DNA from: Comamonadaceae bacterium
GTDB lineage: Bacteria > Pseudomonadota > Gammaproteobacteria > Burkholderiales > Burkholderiaceae_C
NCBI GenBank assembly: GCA_947374505.1
Contig: CANCCE010000111.1
Location: forward strand, 1 to 8,770
Direction: 5' to 3'
Length of the DNA stretch: 8,770 nt
The notes under the pieces are model-generated. The model was not told the origin of the DNA and ran no database searches. It saw only the letters and a list, made by a program, of their open reading frames with translations. The position numbers were made by a program, and so were the translations under genes. Position 1 is the first letter of the stretch. Each line of letters starts with the position of its first letter. Of the stretch, positions 1 to 8,770 are shown piece after piece.

Positions 1-3164
<3,164 letters not shown>

Positions 3165-3169
3165 GGCAA

Positions 3170-3174
3170 TCCCC
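3170..3174 (-). promoter_or_regulatory. Ribosome-binding site of gltB
   Basis: On the minus strand GGGGA lies five bases before the ATG at 3164. It favours this start over the in-frame ATG at 3176, which is preceded only by a T-rich stretch without a purine-rich motif. Confidence 0.6.
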
Positions 3175-3206
3175 ATCCAAAACAGTCAATAAAAATCCGA
3201 GTCGTG

Positions 3207-3235
3207 AGCATAGTGCAATGCAACAACAATGCCAA
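3207..3235 (-). promoter_or_regulatory. Predicted sigma70-type promoter of gltB
   Basis: On the minus strand there is a -35 box TTGGCA (3235-3230, five of six matches to TTGACA), a 17-base spacer and a -10 box TATGCT (3212-3207, four of six matches to TATAAT). Transcription would begin near 3200, leaving an untranslated leader of roughly 36 bases before the gltB ATG at 3164. The spacing is ideal and the position fits a gltBD promoter independent of dgt. The -35 box overlaps the 6-bp repeat next to the palindrome at 3237-3269. This rests on pattern matching only; no activator site was identified. Confidence 0.55.
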
Positions 3236-3236
3236 A

Positions 3237-3269
3237 TGAAATAAATGGGGTCAGATCCTATTTATTTCA
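3237..3269. repeat. 33-bp near-perfect palindrome, REP-like, downstream of the RAYT gene
   Basis: The sequence is an odd-centred inverted repeat about position 3253. The sixteen-base arms read TGAAATAAAT and then GGGGTC on the left, with all pairs matching except two that are G opposite T. Wobble pairing would keep those in RNA of one strand. The core AAATGGGGTCAGATC (3243-3257) recurs with one change at 3291-3305. Its place just beyond the 3' end of a REP-associated transposase, and its hairpin potential, suggest a substrate or end sequence of that family. It could alternatively act as a weak terminator between the dgt/RAYT and gltB units, but the stem is A+T-rich and lacks a following T-run. 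The classical GTAG tetranucleotide of enteric REPs was not found. Confidence 0.7.
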
Positions 3270-3278
3270 CCAAATACC

Positions 3279-3317
3279 GCGGTTCTTTATAAATAGGGTC
3301 AGATCAAATAAAGCCGC
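3279..3317. repeat. Second REP-like hairpin, diverged copy
   Basis: An imperfect inverted repeat pairs GCGG-TT-CTTTAT (3279-3290) with ATAAAGCCGC (3308-3317): ten base pairs with a two-base bulge around a 17-base loop. The loop contains AAATAGGGTCAGATC (3291-3305), which matches the core of the palindrome at 3237-3269 in 14 of 15 bases and in the same orientation, 48 bp apart. The hairpin begins six bases after the RAYT stop codon, so it may also protect or terminate that transcript. The pairing outside the core differs from the first copy, so the two are not simple tandem duplicates. Confidence 0.55.
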
Positions 3318-3323
3318 TGATTT

Positions 3324-4025
3324 TCAACTGTTCGGGGGGATCGGCAACCGGGGTCTGCCGCGTTTGCCGGGGGCGATGCGCCGTGTCGTTCCCTCTTGCA
3401 AGTCCTTTAAGAACGCCTCAGAGCCTAGAGCCCAACCCATCAGGGCGGTATGCGTCAGAGACTCTTGCTGCTGAGGCGAAACGCCTGCATGCACCAGCTC
3501 ACGGTAAGCAGCCTCACGCGCAAACGGCGTATTGCCAAGGTTCCAAAGCAGTGCATGCGGCGTCACCAGCTTGTCCACGCCTTGTCCAATACAGTGCCTG
3601 TGGCTAGACCAGCGGTACTGCGCCGGCTCGGCCACCATGCCAGCACGCACCGGATTGAGGTCGATGTAGACCATGCAGGCGAGTAAATAGCGGTCGGTCT
3701 CGATCAAGGTTGATTTGTAGCGGCCTTCCCACAAAGTGCCGCTGCGGCCGTGCCGATTGTTGAAATACCGGACATAGCTGCGACCCACCGCTTGCATCAG
3801 TTGCGACAGGCCGTCCTGGGTTTCAGGCGTGGCCAGCAGGTGAAAGTGGTTGTCCATCAGCACATAGGCGTGCAGCGCGACTTTGCAGCGGGGCGCGTGC
3901 TCCGCCAACAGCCCCAACAGACGCAGCCGGTCCGCATCGTCCAGCACGATCGGCTGCCGGTTGTTGCCACGCTGGATCACATGGTGTGGATAACCAGGGA
4001 CGGTGAGGCGGGGTTGACGGGCCAT
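3324..4025 (-). CDS. REP-associated tyrosine transposase (RAYT), Y1_Tnp/HUH family
   Basis: This 233-residue protein belongs to the single-strand DNA transposases related to IS200/IS605 TnpA. They cut and join hairpin DNA through a covalent tyrosine link and are thought to spread REP sequences. Family marks in order are: N-terminal RQPRLTVPGYPHHVIQRGNNRQ (broken at residues 3-24), the HUH metal-binding motif in VLMDNHFHLL (His60, His62), SYVRYFN with candidate catalytic Tyr84 (Tyr87 less likely), LWEGRYKS (98-105), YIDLNPVRAGMV, YRWSS, and a C-terminal basic GKRGRPRL. Length and motifs suggest an intact gene. It starts 14 bp after the dgt stop, with no clear ribosome-binding site, so it may be read from the upstream operon. 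It interrupts the usual dgt-gltB junction, and two REP-like hairpins lie directly after its stop. RAYTs are usually single-copy, domesticated-looking genes rather than active insertion sequences; its present activity cannot be judged from sequence. Confidence 0.93.
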   Translation of the reverse strand: MARQPRLTVPGYPHHVIQRGNNRQPIVLDDADRLRLLGLLAEHAPRCKVALHAYVLMDNHFHLLATPETQDGLSQLMQAVGRSYVRYFNNRHGRSGTLWEGRYKSTLIETDRYLLACMVYIDLNPVRAGMVAEPAQYRWSSHRHCIGQGVDKLVTPHALLWNLGNTPFAREAAYRELVHAGVSPQQQESLTHTALMGWALGSEAFLKDLQEGTTRRIAPGKRGRPRLPIPPNS

Positions 4026-4039
4026 GGTCGATGGGCAGA

Positions 4040-5179
4040 TTACAACAGCTTGCGACCCGTCAGCCGCTCGTGCTCGCGCCCGGCAAAACGGTCTGTCATG
4101 CCGGCGATGTAGTCGGCCACCGCACGGGCGGCGTCAGGTCTGGCCGCATGTTCCGCTGGCATTTCAGACGGCTGCGCTGAATAGGCTTCAAACAATTCAC
4201 GAACCACGATCTGAGCCTGACCGGTCATCTGCATCACCTGCGGATGGCGGTAAAGCTGCGCAAACAAAAATTGTTTGAGCGCCGTCGATTGCGCGTACAT
4301 GGGGGGGCTAAAGCGCAGCAGCGGACTGGCCAACCGAGCCTCGTCCGCACTGGCCGGTGCCGCCTGGATCAGCGCCTGCCGGGTGGCGGCGATGACGTCG
4401 TAGACCTGCGCACTGAGCATGCGGCGGATGGTTTCATACAGCCAACGACGTGCGCGCGCGGGCTCGGCCAAGTCGGGGAACTCAGCCAGCGCCTCGACGC
4501 GATAGTGCTCAAACAGCTCGACCGACTGCAACTGCGCCATGGTGATCAAGCCGGAGCGCACGCCGTCATCAATGTCATGCGCGTTGTAGGCGATGGCGTC
4601 GGCCAGATTGCACAGCTGCGCTTCTAAGCTGGGCTGGCTGCGGTCTAAAAAGCGCCGCCCTACGCCGCCCGGCTCTGATTGCTCGATCAGCTCAGCGTTA
4701 CGGTGCGAGCAGTGTTTAAGGATGCCTTCGCGGGTTTCAAACGTCAGGTTCAGGCCGTCATAAGCCGGGTAGCGCTCTTCGAGCTGGTCGACCACCCGCA
4801 GACTTTGCAAGTTGTGTTCAAAACCACCGTGCAGCGCCATGCAGTCATTCAGCGCGTCTTGCCCGGCATGGCCAAAGGGCGTGTGGCCGAGGTCATGCGC
4901 CAGTGCGATGGCCTCCACCAAGTCCTCATTCAAACCCAAAGGCCGGGCGATCGAACGGCTCAGCTGCGCGACTTCCAGAGAATGCGTCAATCGCGTGCGA
5001 AACAGGTCGCCTTCGTGGTTTAAAAAAACCTGCGTCTTGTAGACCAAGCGCCTGAATGCTGTGGAATGAACGATGCGGTCGCGGTCACGCTGAAAGTCGG
5101 TACGCGTGGGTGCGACAGATTCGGCAAACAGGCGGCCGCGCGTTTTCGATGGGTCAGAAGCGTAAACGGCAAGAGTCAT
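4040..5179 (-). CDS. dgt: HD-domain deoxyguanosinetriphosphate triphosphohydrolase-like protein
   Basis: This 379-residue cytoplasmic protein belongs to the dGTPase family of the HD superfamily, which splits dNTPs into a deoxynucleoside and tripolyphosphate. Seen: an N-terminal RDRDRIVHSTAFRRLVYKTQVF stretch (residues 31-52), then the metal ligands His66 (RLTHSLEV), His95-Asp96 (ALAHDLGHTPFGHAG) and probably Asp194 (NLADAIAYNAHD), and a GGFEHN motif at 118-123. These match the shorter type 2 bacterial dGTPase-like group; the true preferred substrate is unknown. The ATG at 5179 is chosen because it follows the aroB stop by 16 bp and starts just before the conserved DPSKTRGR segment. A longer reading from 5287 would overlap aroB by about 90 bp with unconserved sequence. 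A run of seven C on the coding strand (4301-4307) encodes Ser-Pro-Pro, and the frame is intact. The gene probably shares a transcript with aroK and aroB. Confidence 0.93.
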   Translation of the reverse strand: MTLAVYASDPSKTRGRLFAESVAPTRTDFQRDRDRIVHSTAFRRLVYKTQVFLNHEGDLFRTRLTHSLEVAQLSRSIARPLGLNEDLVEAIALAHDLGHTPFGHAGQDALNDCMALHGGFEHNLQSLRVVDQLEERYPAYDGLNLTFETREGILKHCSHRNAELIEQSEPGGVGRRFLDRSQPSLEAQLCNLADAIAYNAHDIDDGVRSGLITMAQLQSVELFEHYRVEALAEFPDLAEPARARRWLYETIRRMLSAQVYDVIAATRQALIQAAPASADEARLASPLLRFSPPMYAQSTALKQFLFAQLYRHPQVMQMTGQAQIVVRELFEAYSAQPSEMPAEHAARPDAARAVADYIAGMTDRFAGREHERLTGRKLL

Positions 5180-5195
5180 GCGTGCAAGAGGCCGC

Positions 5196-6332
5196 TCAGG
5201 CCGGCAGACAGCAGGCGTCGATGACGTCACGTACCAGCGCATCAGGCGCGCCCCGCACGGCTGCGCGGCCAGGCCCGTCGACAACAACGAACTTGATCGC
5301 GCCGGCTTCGGCTTTTTTATCGACTTGCATCAACGCCATGTAGCGGCCGGCGTTGTCAGTCGGGTCGAGCGTTGGGCCGACTATCGGCAAACCAGCACGC
5401 TCGACCACGCGGCGCAGCCGCGCCACCAAAGCCGTATCAATCAGCCCAAGACGCTGCGACAACTCTGCCGCCATGAGCATGCCGCAACCGACACCCTCGC
5501 CGTGCAGCCAGGCGCCATAACCCATGCCCGACTCAATCGCATGGCCGAAGGTGTGACCGAAATTCAAAATTGCCCGCAGGCCCGCCTCGCGCTCGTCCTG
5601 GCCCACGACAAAGGCCTTGATTTCGCAGCTGCGCTTGACGGCATGCGCCAGCGCGGCACTGTCGCCAGCGCGCAAATCATCGATGTGGGCTTCGATCCAG
5701 TCGAGGAAATCCATGTCAGCGATCGGACCGTATTTGATGATCTCGGCCAGCCCCGCGCTGAGTTCGCGCGGCGGCAAGGTGGCCAGCACGTCGAGGTCGC
5801 AAATGACGCGTTGCGGCTGGTAAAAAGCGCCAACCATGTTCTTGCCCAGCGGATGGTTGATGGCGGTTTTACCGCCTACCGAAGAATCCACCTGCGCCAG
5901 CAAGGTCGTGGGGATCTGCACAAAAGGCACGCCGCGCATGTAGCTGGCCGCCGCAAATCCGGTCATGTCGCCGACCACGCCGCCACCCAAGGCAAACAAA
6001 ACCGTCTTGCGGTCGCAGCCGTTTTCCAGCAAGGCGTCAAAAATGAGTTGCAGCGTCAGCCAATCTTTGTAGACCTCGCCATCGGGCAAACTGAGCAGCA
6101 AAACTTTGGCGTAGTGCGACTTCAGCGCGGTCTGCAACTGCGCCGCATACAAAGGCGCCACCGTGGTGTTGGAGACGATCAGCGCGGTACTGGCCCGCGG
6201 CAGTCCGACATACGTTTCGGGGCGACCCAACAGTTGGCTGCCAATCAGAATGTCGTAAGAACGCTCAGCGAGTTCAATACGCACCTGCTGCGTGGCGGAG
6301 CAATTTGATGAGGAAAGTGGAGCGATTTGCAT
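5196..6332 (-). CDS. aroB: 3-dehydroquinate synthase
   Basis: This enzyme performs the second step of the shikimate pathway, turning DAHP into 3-dehydroquinate with NAD+ and a divalent metal as cofactors, in the cytoplasm. From the ATG at 6332 it is 378 residues, close to the family norm. Seen: LPDGEVYK (82-89), the NAD-binding ALGGGVVGDMTGF (114-125), the IPTTLLAQVDSSVGGKTAIN block (140-159), and metal ligands Glu197 (GLAEIIKYG), His260 (NFGHTFGHAIE) and His277 (LHGEG), with His264 as the likely catalytic base. All key residues are present. The start is uncertain: a GTG at 6353 is in frame and adds seven residues, and neither start has a well-spaced ribosome-binding site (AGGA is only two bases before the ATG; GAGG is one base before the GTG). 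It lies 47 bp after aroK and 16 bp before dgt, consistent with one operon. Confidence 0.97.
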   Translation of the reverse strand: MQIAPLSSSNCSATQQVRIELAERSYDILIGSQLLGRPETYVGLPRASTALIVSNTTVAPLYAAQLQTALKSHYAKVLLLSLPDGEVYKDWLTLQLIFDALLENGCDRKTVLFALGGGVVGDMTGFAAASYMRGVPFVQIPTTLLAQVDSSVGGKTAINHPLGKNMVGAFYQPQRVICDLDVLATLPPRELSAGLAEIIKYGPIADMDFLDWIEAHIDDLRAGDSAALAHAVKRSCEIKAFVVGQDEREAGLRAILNFGHTFGHAIESGMGYGAWLHGEGVGCGMLMAAELSQRLGLIDTALVARLRRVVERAGLPIVGPTLDPTDNAGRYMALMQVDKKAEAGAIKFVVVDGPGRAAVRGAPDALVRDVIDACCLPA

Positions 6333-6379
6333 AGTCCTAAGTGTATCGACCACGCCTCAACTAGGTTATCGCTTGCTGG

Positions 6380-6922
6380 TCAAGGCTGCGGCGGCTCCCA
6401 AGCGTCCAACTTGAGCTCGAGCATGATGGCGCTGACCAGACTGGCCACTGAGGGTCGGCCGGTTTCGATCACCAAGTGCGCCGTCTCGCGGTACAGCGGA
6501 TCCCGCTCCACGTACAACTCTTTGAGGCGAACCAAGGGATCGGCCACCTGCAACAAGGGGCGATTTTGGTCATGCCGCAAGCGCCTGAAGACTTCCTCAG
6601 GCGCCGAGTGCAGGTAGACCGTGGTGGTGCGGGCATGCAGATGCTGTCGGTTGAGAGCGCGCAACACGGCGCCGCCGCCAGTTGACAAGACGCAGCTCTC
6701 GCCTTGCGTCAGTTCATCGATCACCGCTTCTTCAAGATCGCGAAAAGCCGACTCGCCCTCACGCTCAAAAAATTCGCGGATGGACGACCCCATGCGGTGC
6801 TCAATGACGTGGTCGGAGTCGATGAAGCGGCAACCGATACGCCTGGCCAGTTGGCGGCCGACAGTTGATTTTCCGGAGCCGGGCAAGCCGACGCAGGCAA
6901 TTCGTTGCGGGTTCGATTTCAC
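6380..6922 (-). CDS. aroK: Shikimate kinase
   Basis: This enzyme phosphorylates the 3-hydroxyl of shikimate with ATP, the fifth step of the chorismate pathway, in the cytoplasm. The 180-residue translation has the P-loop GLPGSGKST (12-20), the shikimate-binding Asp35/Asp37 in FIDSD, Arg61 in the AFRDLE segment, the TGGGAV glycine loop (81-86), the lid arginine Arg121 (NRPLL) and Arg140 in ERDPLYRE. This is a full-length, apparently active enzyme. The start is GTG at 6922; no ATG in frame fits, because the P-loop begins at residue 12. No convincing ribosome-binding site precedes it. The neighbours pilQ (78 bp upstream) and aroB (47 bp downstream) reproduce the pilQ-aroK-aroB order common in proteobacteria. 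aroL is an alternative name, but the context favours aroK. Confidence 0.97.
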   Translation of the reverse strand: MKSNPQRIACVGLPGSGKSTVGRQLARRIGCRFIDSDHVIEHRMGSSIREFFEREGESAFRDLEEAVIDELTQGESCVLSTGGGAVLRALNRQHLHARTTTVYLHSAPEEVFRRLRHDQNRPLLQVADPLVRLKELYVERDPLYRETAHLVIETGRPSVASLVSAIMLELKLDAWEPPQP

Positions 6923-7000
6923 TTGATTGGAGTTATCTAAATTGGACGTCGGGCGAAGTTTGAGAGCATAACCGTGGTCAGCCGCTCACTCTCTGACGCT
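6923..7000 (-). other. pilQ-aroK intergenic gap
   Basis: This 78-bp gap is the longest gap among the pil-aro-dgt genes. I find no terminator with a T-run and no promoter with both boxes well placed; a TATGCT hexamer at 6971-6966 has no matching -35 box at 16-18 bases. A weak inverted repeat (GTCAG...CTGAC, 5-bp arms) lies near its upstream end. Read-through from pilQ into aroK therefore seems likely. Confidence 0.35.
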
Positions 7001-8548
7001 TTAGAGCGGCTTCATCAAACCCGGCCAACCTTCGGTCCCCAACGCCTGAGCCGGAGCGAGACCGCCTTCGGGCAACAACTGCGGGGTGATGAACACCAGC
7101 ATCTCCGACTTGCTGGTGCTGAGGGTTCGACTCCTGAACAACGCGCCGATGATGGGCAGATCACCCAGCAGCGGCACCTTGGTGTCGTCGGTGCGCTCGG
7201 TTTCTTCAAAAATCCCGCCAATGGCGACCGTGCCACCGTTTTCGACCAGCACTTGGGTTTGAATTCGCTTGGTGTCAATGGCAAACCCATTGACAGTCAC
7301 TTGACCCACTGTGTCCTTGTTGACATCGATCGTCAGAATGATGTTACCTTCCGGCGTGATCTGCGGGGTGACTTCGAGCTTCAGCGTGGCCTTGCGCCAC
7401 TCGATCGTCGGCGAGGTTGTCGGTGTGCCGCCGGTCTGATAGGGAAGCTCTGTGCCCTGTTCTATCAACGCTTTCACTTGGTTGGTGGTGACGATGCGTG
7501 GACTGGAGATGACCTTGCCCTTGCCATCCGCCTCCATCGCCGAAATTTCAAGATTCAACAAGCGTGTGAGGGAAGAGTTGAAAAGTGACACCGCAAAGGT
7601 CGCGGCGATTGCGCCACTTTGAGACACGGCCGGGAAGTTAACAAAATCCCCGGCGGTGGTACCGAAATTCTCGCCCGATGCTGGCGCGGCACCCGATGGA
7701 ATGTCGGGTGCAATATAGCTTGAACCAAACTGCGTGTTCCGGTTGCCGTTCAGCGTGATCGGGCGGCCCCCCAATCGAACCCCAATGGAACGACCAAATG
7801 CGTCTGATGCTTCAACGATGCGCGCCTCGATCAGGACTTGCTGCACCGGAATGTCGAGCTGGCGAATCAGACCTTGAACCTGTTCCAGCTTAGACGGAAT
7901 GTCTGTCACAAAAATCTGATTGGTCCGCACATCAGCCAACACGCTCCCACGCGGTGACAAGATACGCGTCGCACCCACGCTGCTGCCAACGCCAACACCC
8001 ACCCTGATACCGCCGGCACCCTTCAGACTGCCCGATACAGTCTCCGCTCTGGCATAGTTCAACCGGAACGCCTGTGTCCGCGTCGGTTCAATCACCTGCA
8101 AGGCTTGCTGAGCCTGAAGTTCTGCCTTTTTCCGATCTGCCAGTTCTTGTTTTGGTGCGATGTGCAAAATATTACCAACTTGCAGCATACCCAACCCGCG
8201 CGATGCCAAAATAATATTCAGCGCTTGCTCCCAGGGAACATCTTTCAGACGCAATGTCACGGCGCCCGAGACGCTGTCCGACACCACCATGTTGAGCCCC
8301 GTGAATTCCGCCATGACCTGTAGCAATGAACGAATTTCAATGTTTTGAAAATTCAGTGTGATGAGGTCTGCGCTGGGGTCTTTTGCGTCCACGCCGCTGG
8401 TTGGCTGATGTGCCTGAATCGCGGTTTGCACAGCCACTGGCATCACTGGTTGAGGCCAAGCTATCGAACACGCTGCAGCGGCACCAAGCCCCAACACCAT
8501 TGGAAAATGCGCGATGTGACGCGATTCTTTTAAAGTTTTCATGTTCAT
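7001..8548 (-). CDS. pilQ: Type IV pilus outer-membrane secretin PilQ, short form
   Basis: PilQ forms the multimeric outer-membrane channel through which the type IV pilus leaves the cell. The 515-residue protein starts with a probable Sec signal peptide (basic KTLKESRH, hydrophobic MVLGLGAAAAC, likely cleavage after Ala30). An STN/N0 domain follows at about residues 62-132 (ITLNFQNIEIRSLLQVMAE to LHIAP). Then come a secretin N domain with a glycine-rich loop and LADVRTNQIFVTD, and the C-terminal secretin barrel from about 240 (VLIEARIVEA) through SSPRIVTTNQ, GGIFEETE, KVPLLGDLPIIGALF and LVFITPQLL. Known PilQ proteins are often above 700 residues and carry AMIN domains ahead of N0; none is visible here, with only about 30 residues between the signal peptide and N0. 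The start is the ATG at 8548, which overlaps the pilP stop (TGATG) and has GGAG five bases upstream. HofQ/ComE-type secretins are similarly short, but the pilP neighbour favours PilQ. Confidence 0.95.
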   Translation of the reverse strand: MNMKTLKESRHIAHFPMVLGLGAAAACSIAWPQPVMPVAVQTAIQAHQPTSGVDAKDPSADLITLNFQNIEIRSLLQVMAEFTGLNMVVSDSVSGAVTLRLKDVPWEQALNIILASRGLGMLQVGNILHIAPKQELADRKKAELQAQQALQVIEPTRTQAFRLNYARAETVSGSLKGAGGIRVGVGVGSSVGATRILSPRGSVLADVRTNQIFVTDIPSKLEQVQGLIRQLDIPVQQVLIEARIVEASDAFGRSIGVRLGGRPITLNGNRNTQFGSSYIAPDIPSGAAPASGENFGTTAGDFVNFPAVSQSGAIAATFAVSLFNSSLTRLLNLEISAMEADGKGKVISSPRIVTTNQVKALIEQGTELPYQTGGTPTTSPTIEWRKATLKLEVTPQITPEGNIILTIDVNKDTVGQVTVNGFAIDTKRIQTQVLVENGGTVAIGGIFEETERTDDTKVPLLGDLPIIGALFRSRTLSTSKSEMLVFITPQLLPEGGLAPAQALGTEGWPGLMKPL

Positions 8549-8770
8549 CAAGGCTCCGACACCAATGTCAAGCTGACAACACGCTCTCTCGATTGACCAT
8601 CGAGATCCGTCGCAACTTCACGCAACACCAATTCAGAGAGCGTGATAGCGCTGACACGTCCTTGATCTTGTCCTAGCCTGTCACCCACGCGAACCGAATA
8701 AAGCAAGCCATTCACTCGGAGAAGTGCCACGGGCTGTCCACCCTTCTGCAAACTACCGACCAATCGCATA
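8548..8770 (-). CDS. pilP: Type IV pilus lipoprotein PilP, C-terminal part
   Basis: Only the last 74 codons or so are inside the window; the start, signal peptide and lipobox lie beyond the right edge. PilP is an inner-membrane-anchored periplasmic lipoprotein that links the PilMNO alignment complex to the PilQ secretin. Seen is the C-terminal homology-region-like beta fold: RLVGSLQKGGQPVALLRVNG, a YSVRVGDRLGQDQGRVSAI stretch and LVLREVATDLDGQSRERVVSL, which matches the typical PilP ending with its V-x-x-G-D-x-L-G motif. The ATG at 8769 is internal and not the start. The gene overlaps pilQ by one base, as expected in the pilMNOPQ operon. Confidence 0.92.
   Translation of the reverse strand, partial: MRLVGSLQKGGQPVALLRVNGLLYSVRVGDRLGQDQGRVSAITLSELVLREVATDLDGQSRERVVSLTLVSEP
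8554..8557 (-). promoter_or_regulatory. Ribosome-binding site of pilQ inside pilP
   Basis: On the minus strand GGAG lies five bases before the ATG at 8548, within the last codons of pilP. It decides between three in-frame candidates: TTG 8551, ATG 8548 and ATG 8542. The pilP stop and pilQ start share one base, which suggests translational coupling of the lipoprotein and its secretin partner. Confidence 0.55.

Noticed and set aside
3237..3269. A standard rho-independent terminator for the dgt/RAYT transcript.
   Set aside because: The stem is A+T-rich at its base and no T-run follows it in the minus-strand direction. A termination role is possible but not supported as a typical terminator.
3165..3323. 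A CRISPR array or riboswitch before gltB.
   Set aside because: Only two diverged repeats are present, without regular repeat-spacer units or Cas genes. The predicted leader of gltB is about 36 bases, too short for a riboswitch.
5180..5287. A 36-codon N-terminal extension of dgt starting at 5287.
   Set aside because: It overlaps the conserved 3' end of aroB and adds no recognisable sequence. The ATG at 5179 gives normal operon spacing.
5178..6308. A 376-codon open frame on the plus strand.
   Set aside because: It is antisense to aroB, which carries all metal and NAD-binding residues. The plus-strand product resembles no family I know and has shadow-frame composition.

Overview
The window reads as a core chromosomal segment of a betaproteobacterium, most likely of the order Burkholderiales and plausibly family Comamonadaceae. 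This is inferred from the gene order pilP-pilQ-aroK-aroB-dgt-gltB, the character of the proteins and the moderately high G+C. I cannot name a genus. Every gene I can support lies on the minus strand, so transcription runs from high to low coordinates.

In transcription order the layout is as follows. The 3' end of pilP (8770-8548) overlaps pilQ (8548-7001) in a TGATG junction; both belong to the type IV pilus operon, whose earlier genes (pilMNO) would lie beyond the right edge. After a 78-bp gap come aroK (6922-6380) and aroB (6332-5196), two shikimate-pathway enzymes. Next is an HD-domain dGTPase-like gene, dgt (5179-4040). Fourteen bases after its stop begins a REP-associated tyrosine transposase (RAYT, 4025-3324), the only accessory gene in the window. 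A 159-bp A+T-rich interval (3165-3323) follows. It holds two related hairpin-forming repeats, a good sigma70-type promoter and the ribosome-binding site of gltB. The gltB gene (from 3164, running off the left edge) covers about two thirds of the glutamate synthase large subunit.

Functionally this is a housekeeping neighbourhood: pilus secretin assembly, aromatic amino acid precursor synthesis, nucleotide pool hydrolysis and ammonia assimilation. The short gaps from aroK to dgt suggest co-transcription, perhaps as a continuation of the pil operon. gltB appears to start its own unit from a promoter just upstream.

The part most worth attention is the RAYT with its 3' repeats. A 33-bp near-perfect palindrome and a second, diverged hairpin share a 15-base core. 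The palindrome ends one base from the predicted -35 box of gltB and is flanked by a 6-bp direct duplication. A second item is the PilQ protein, which is short (515 residues) and has no visible N-terminal AMIN region. I saw no CRISPR array, tRNA, rRNA, phage gene or new defence-like system, and no stretch longer than 300 bases lacks a gene.
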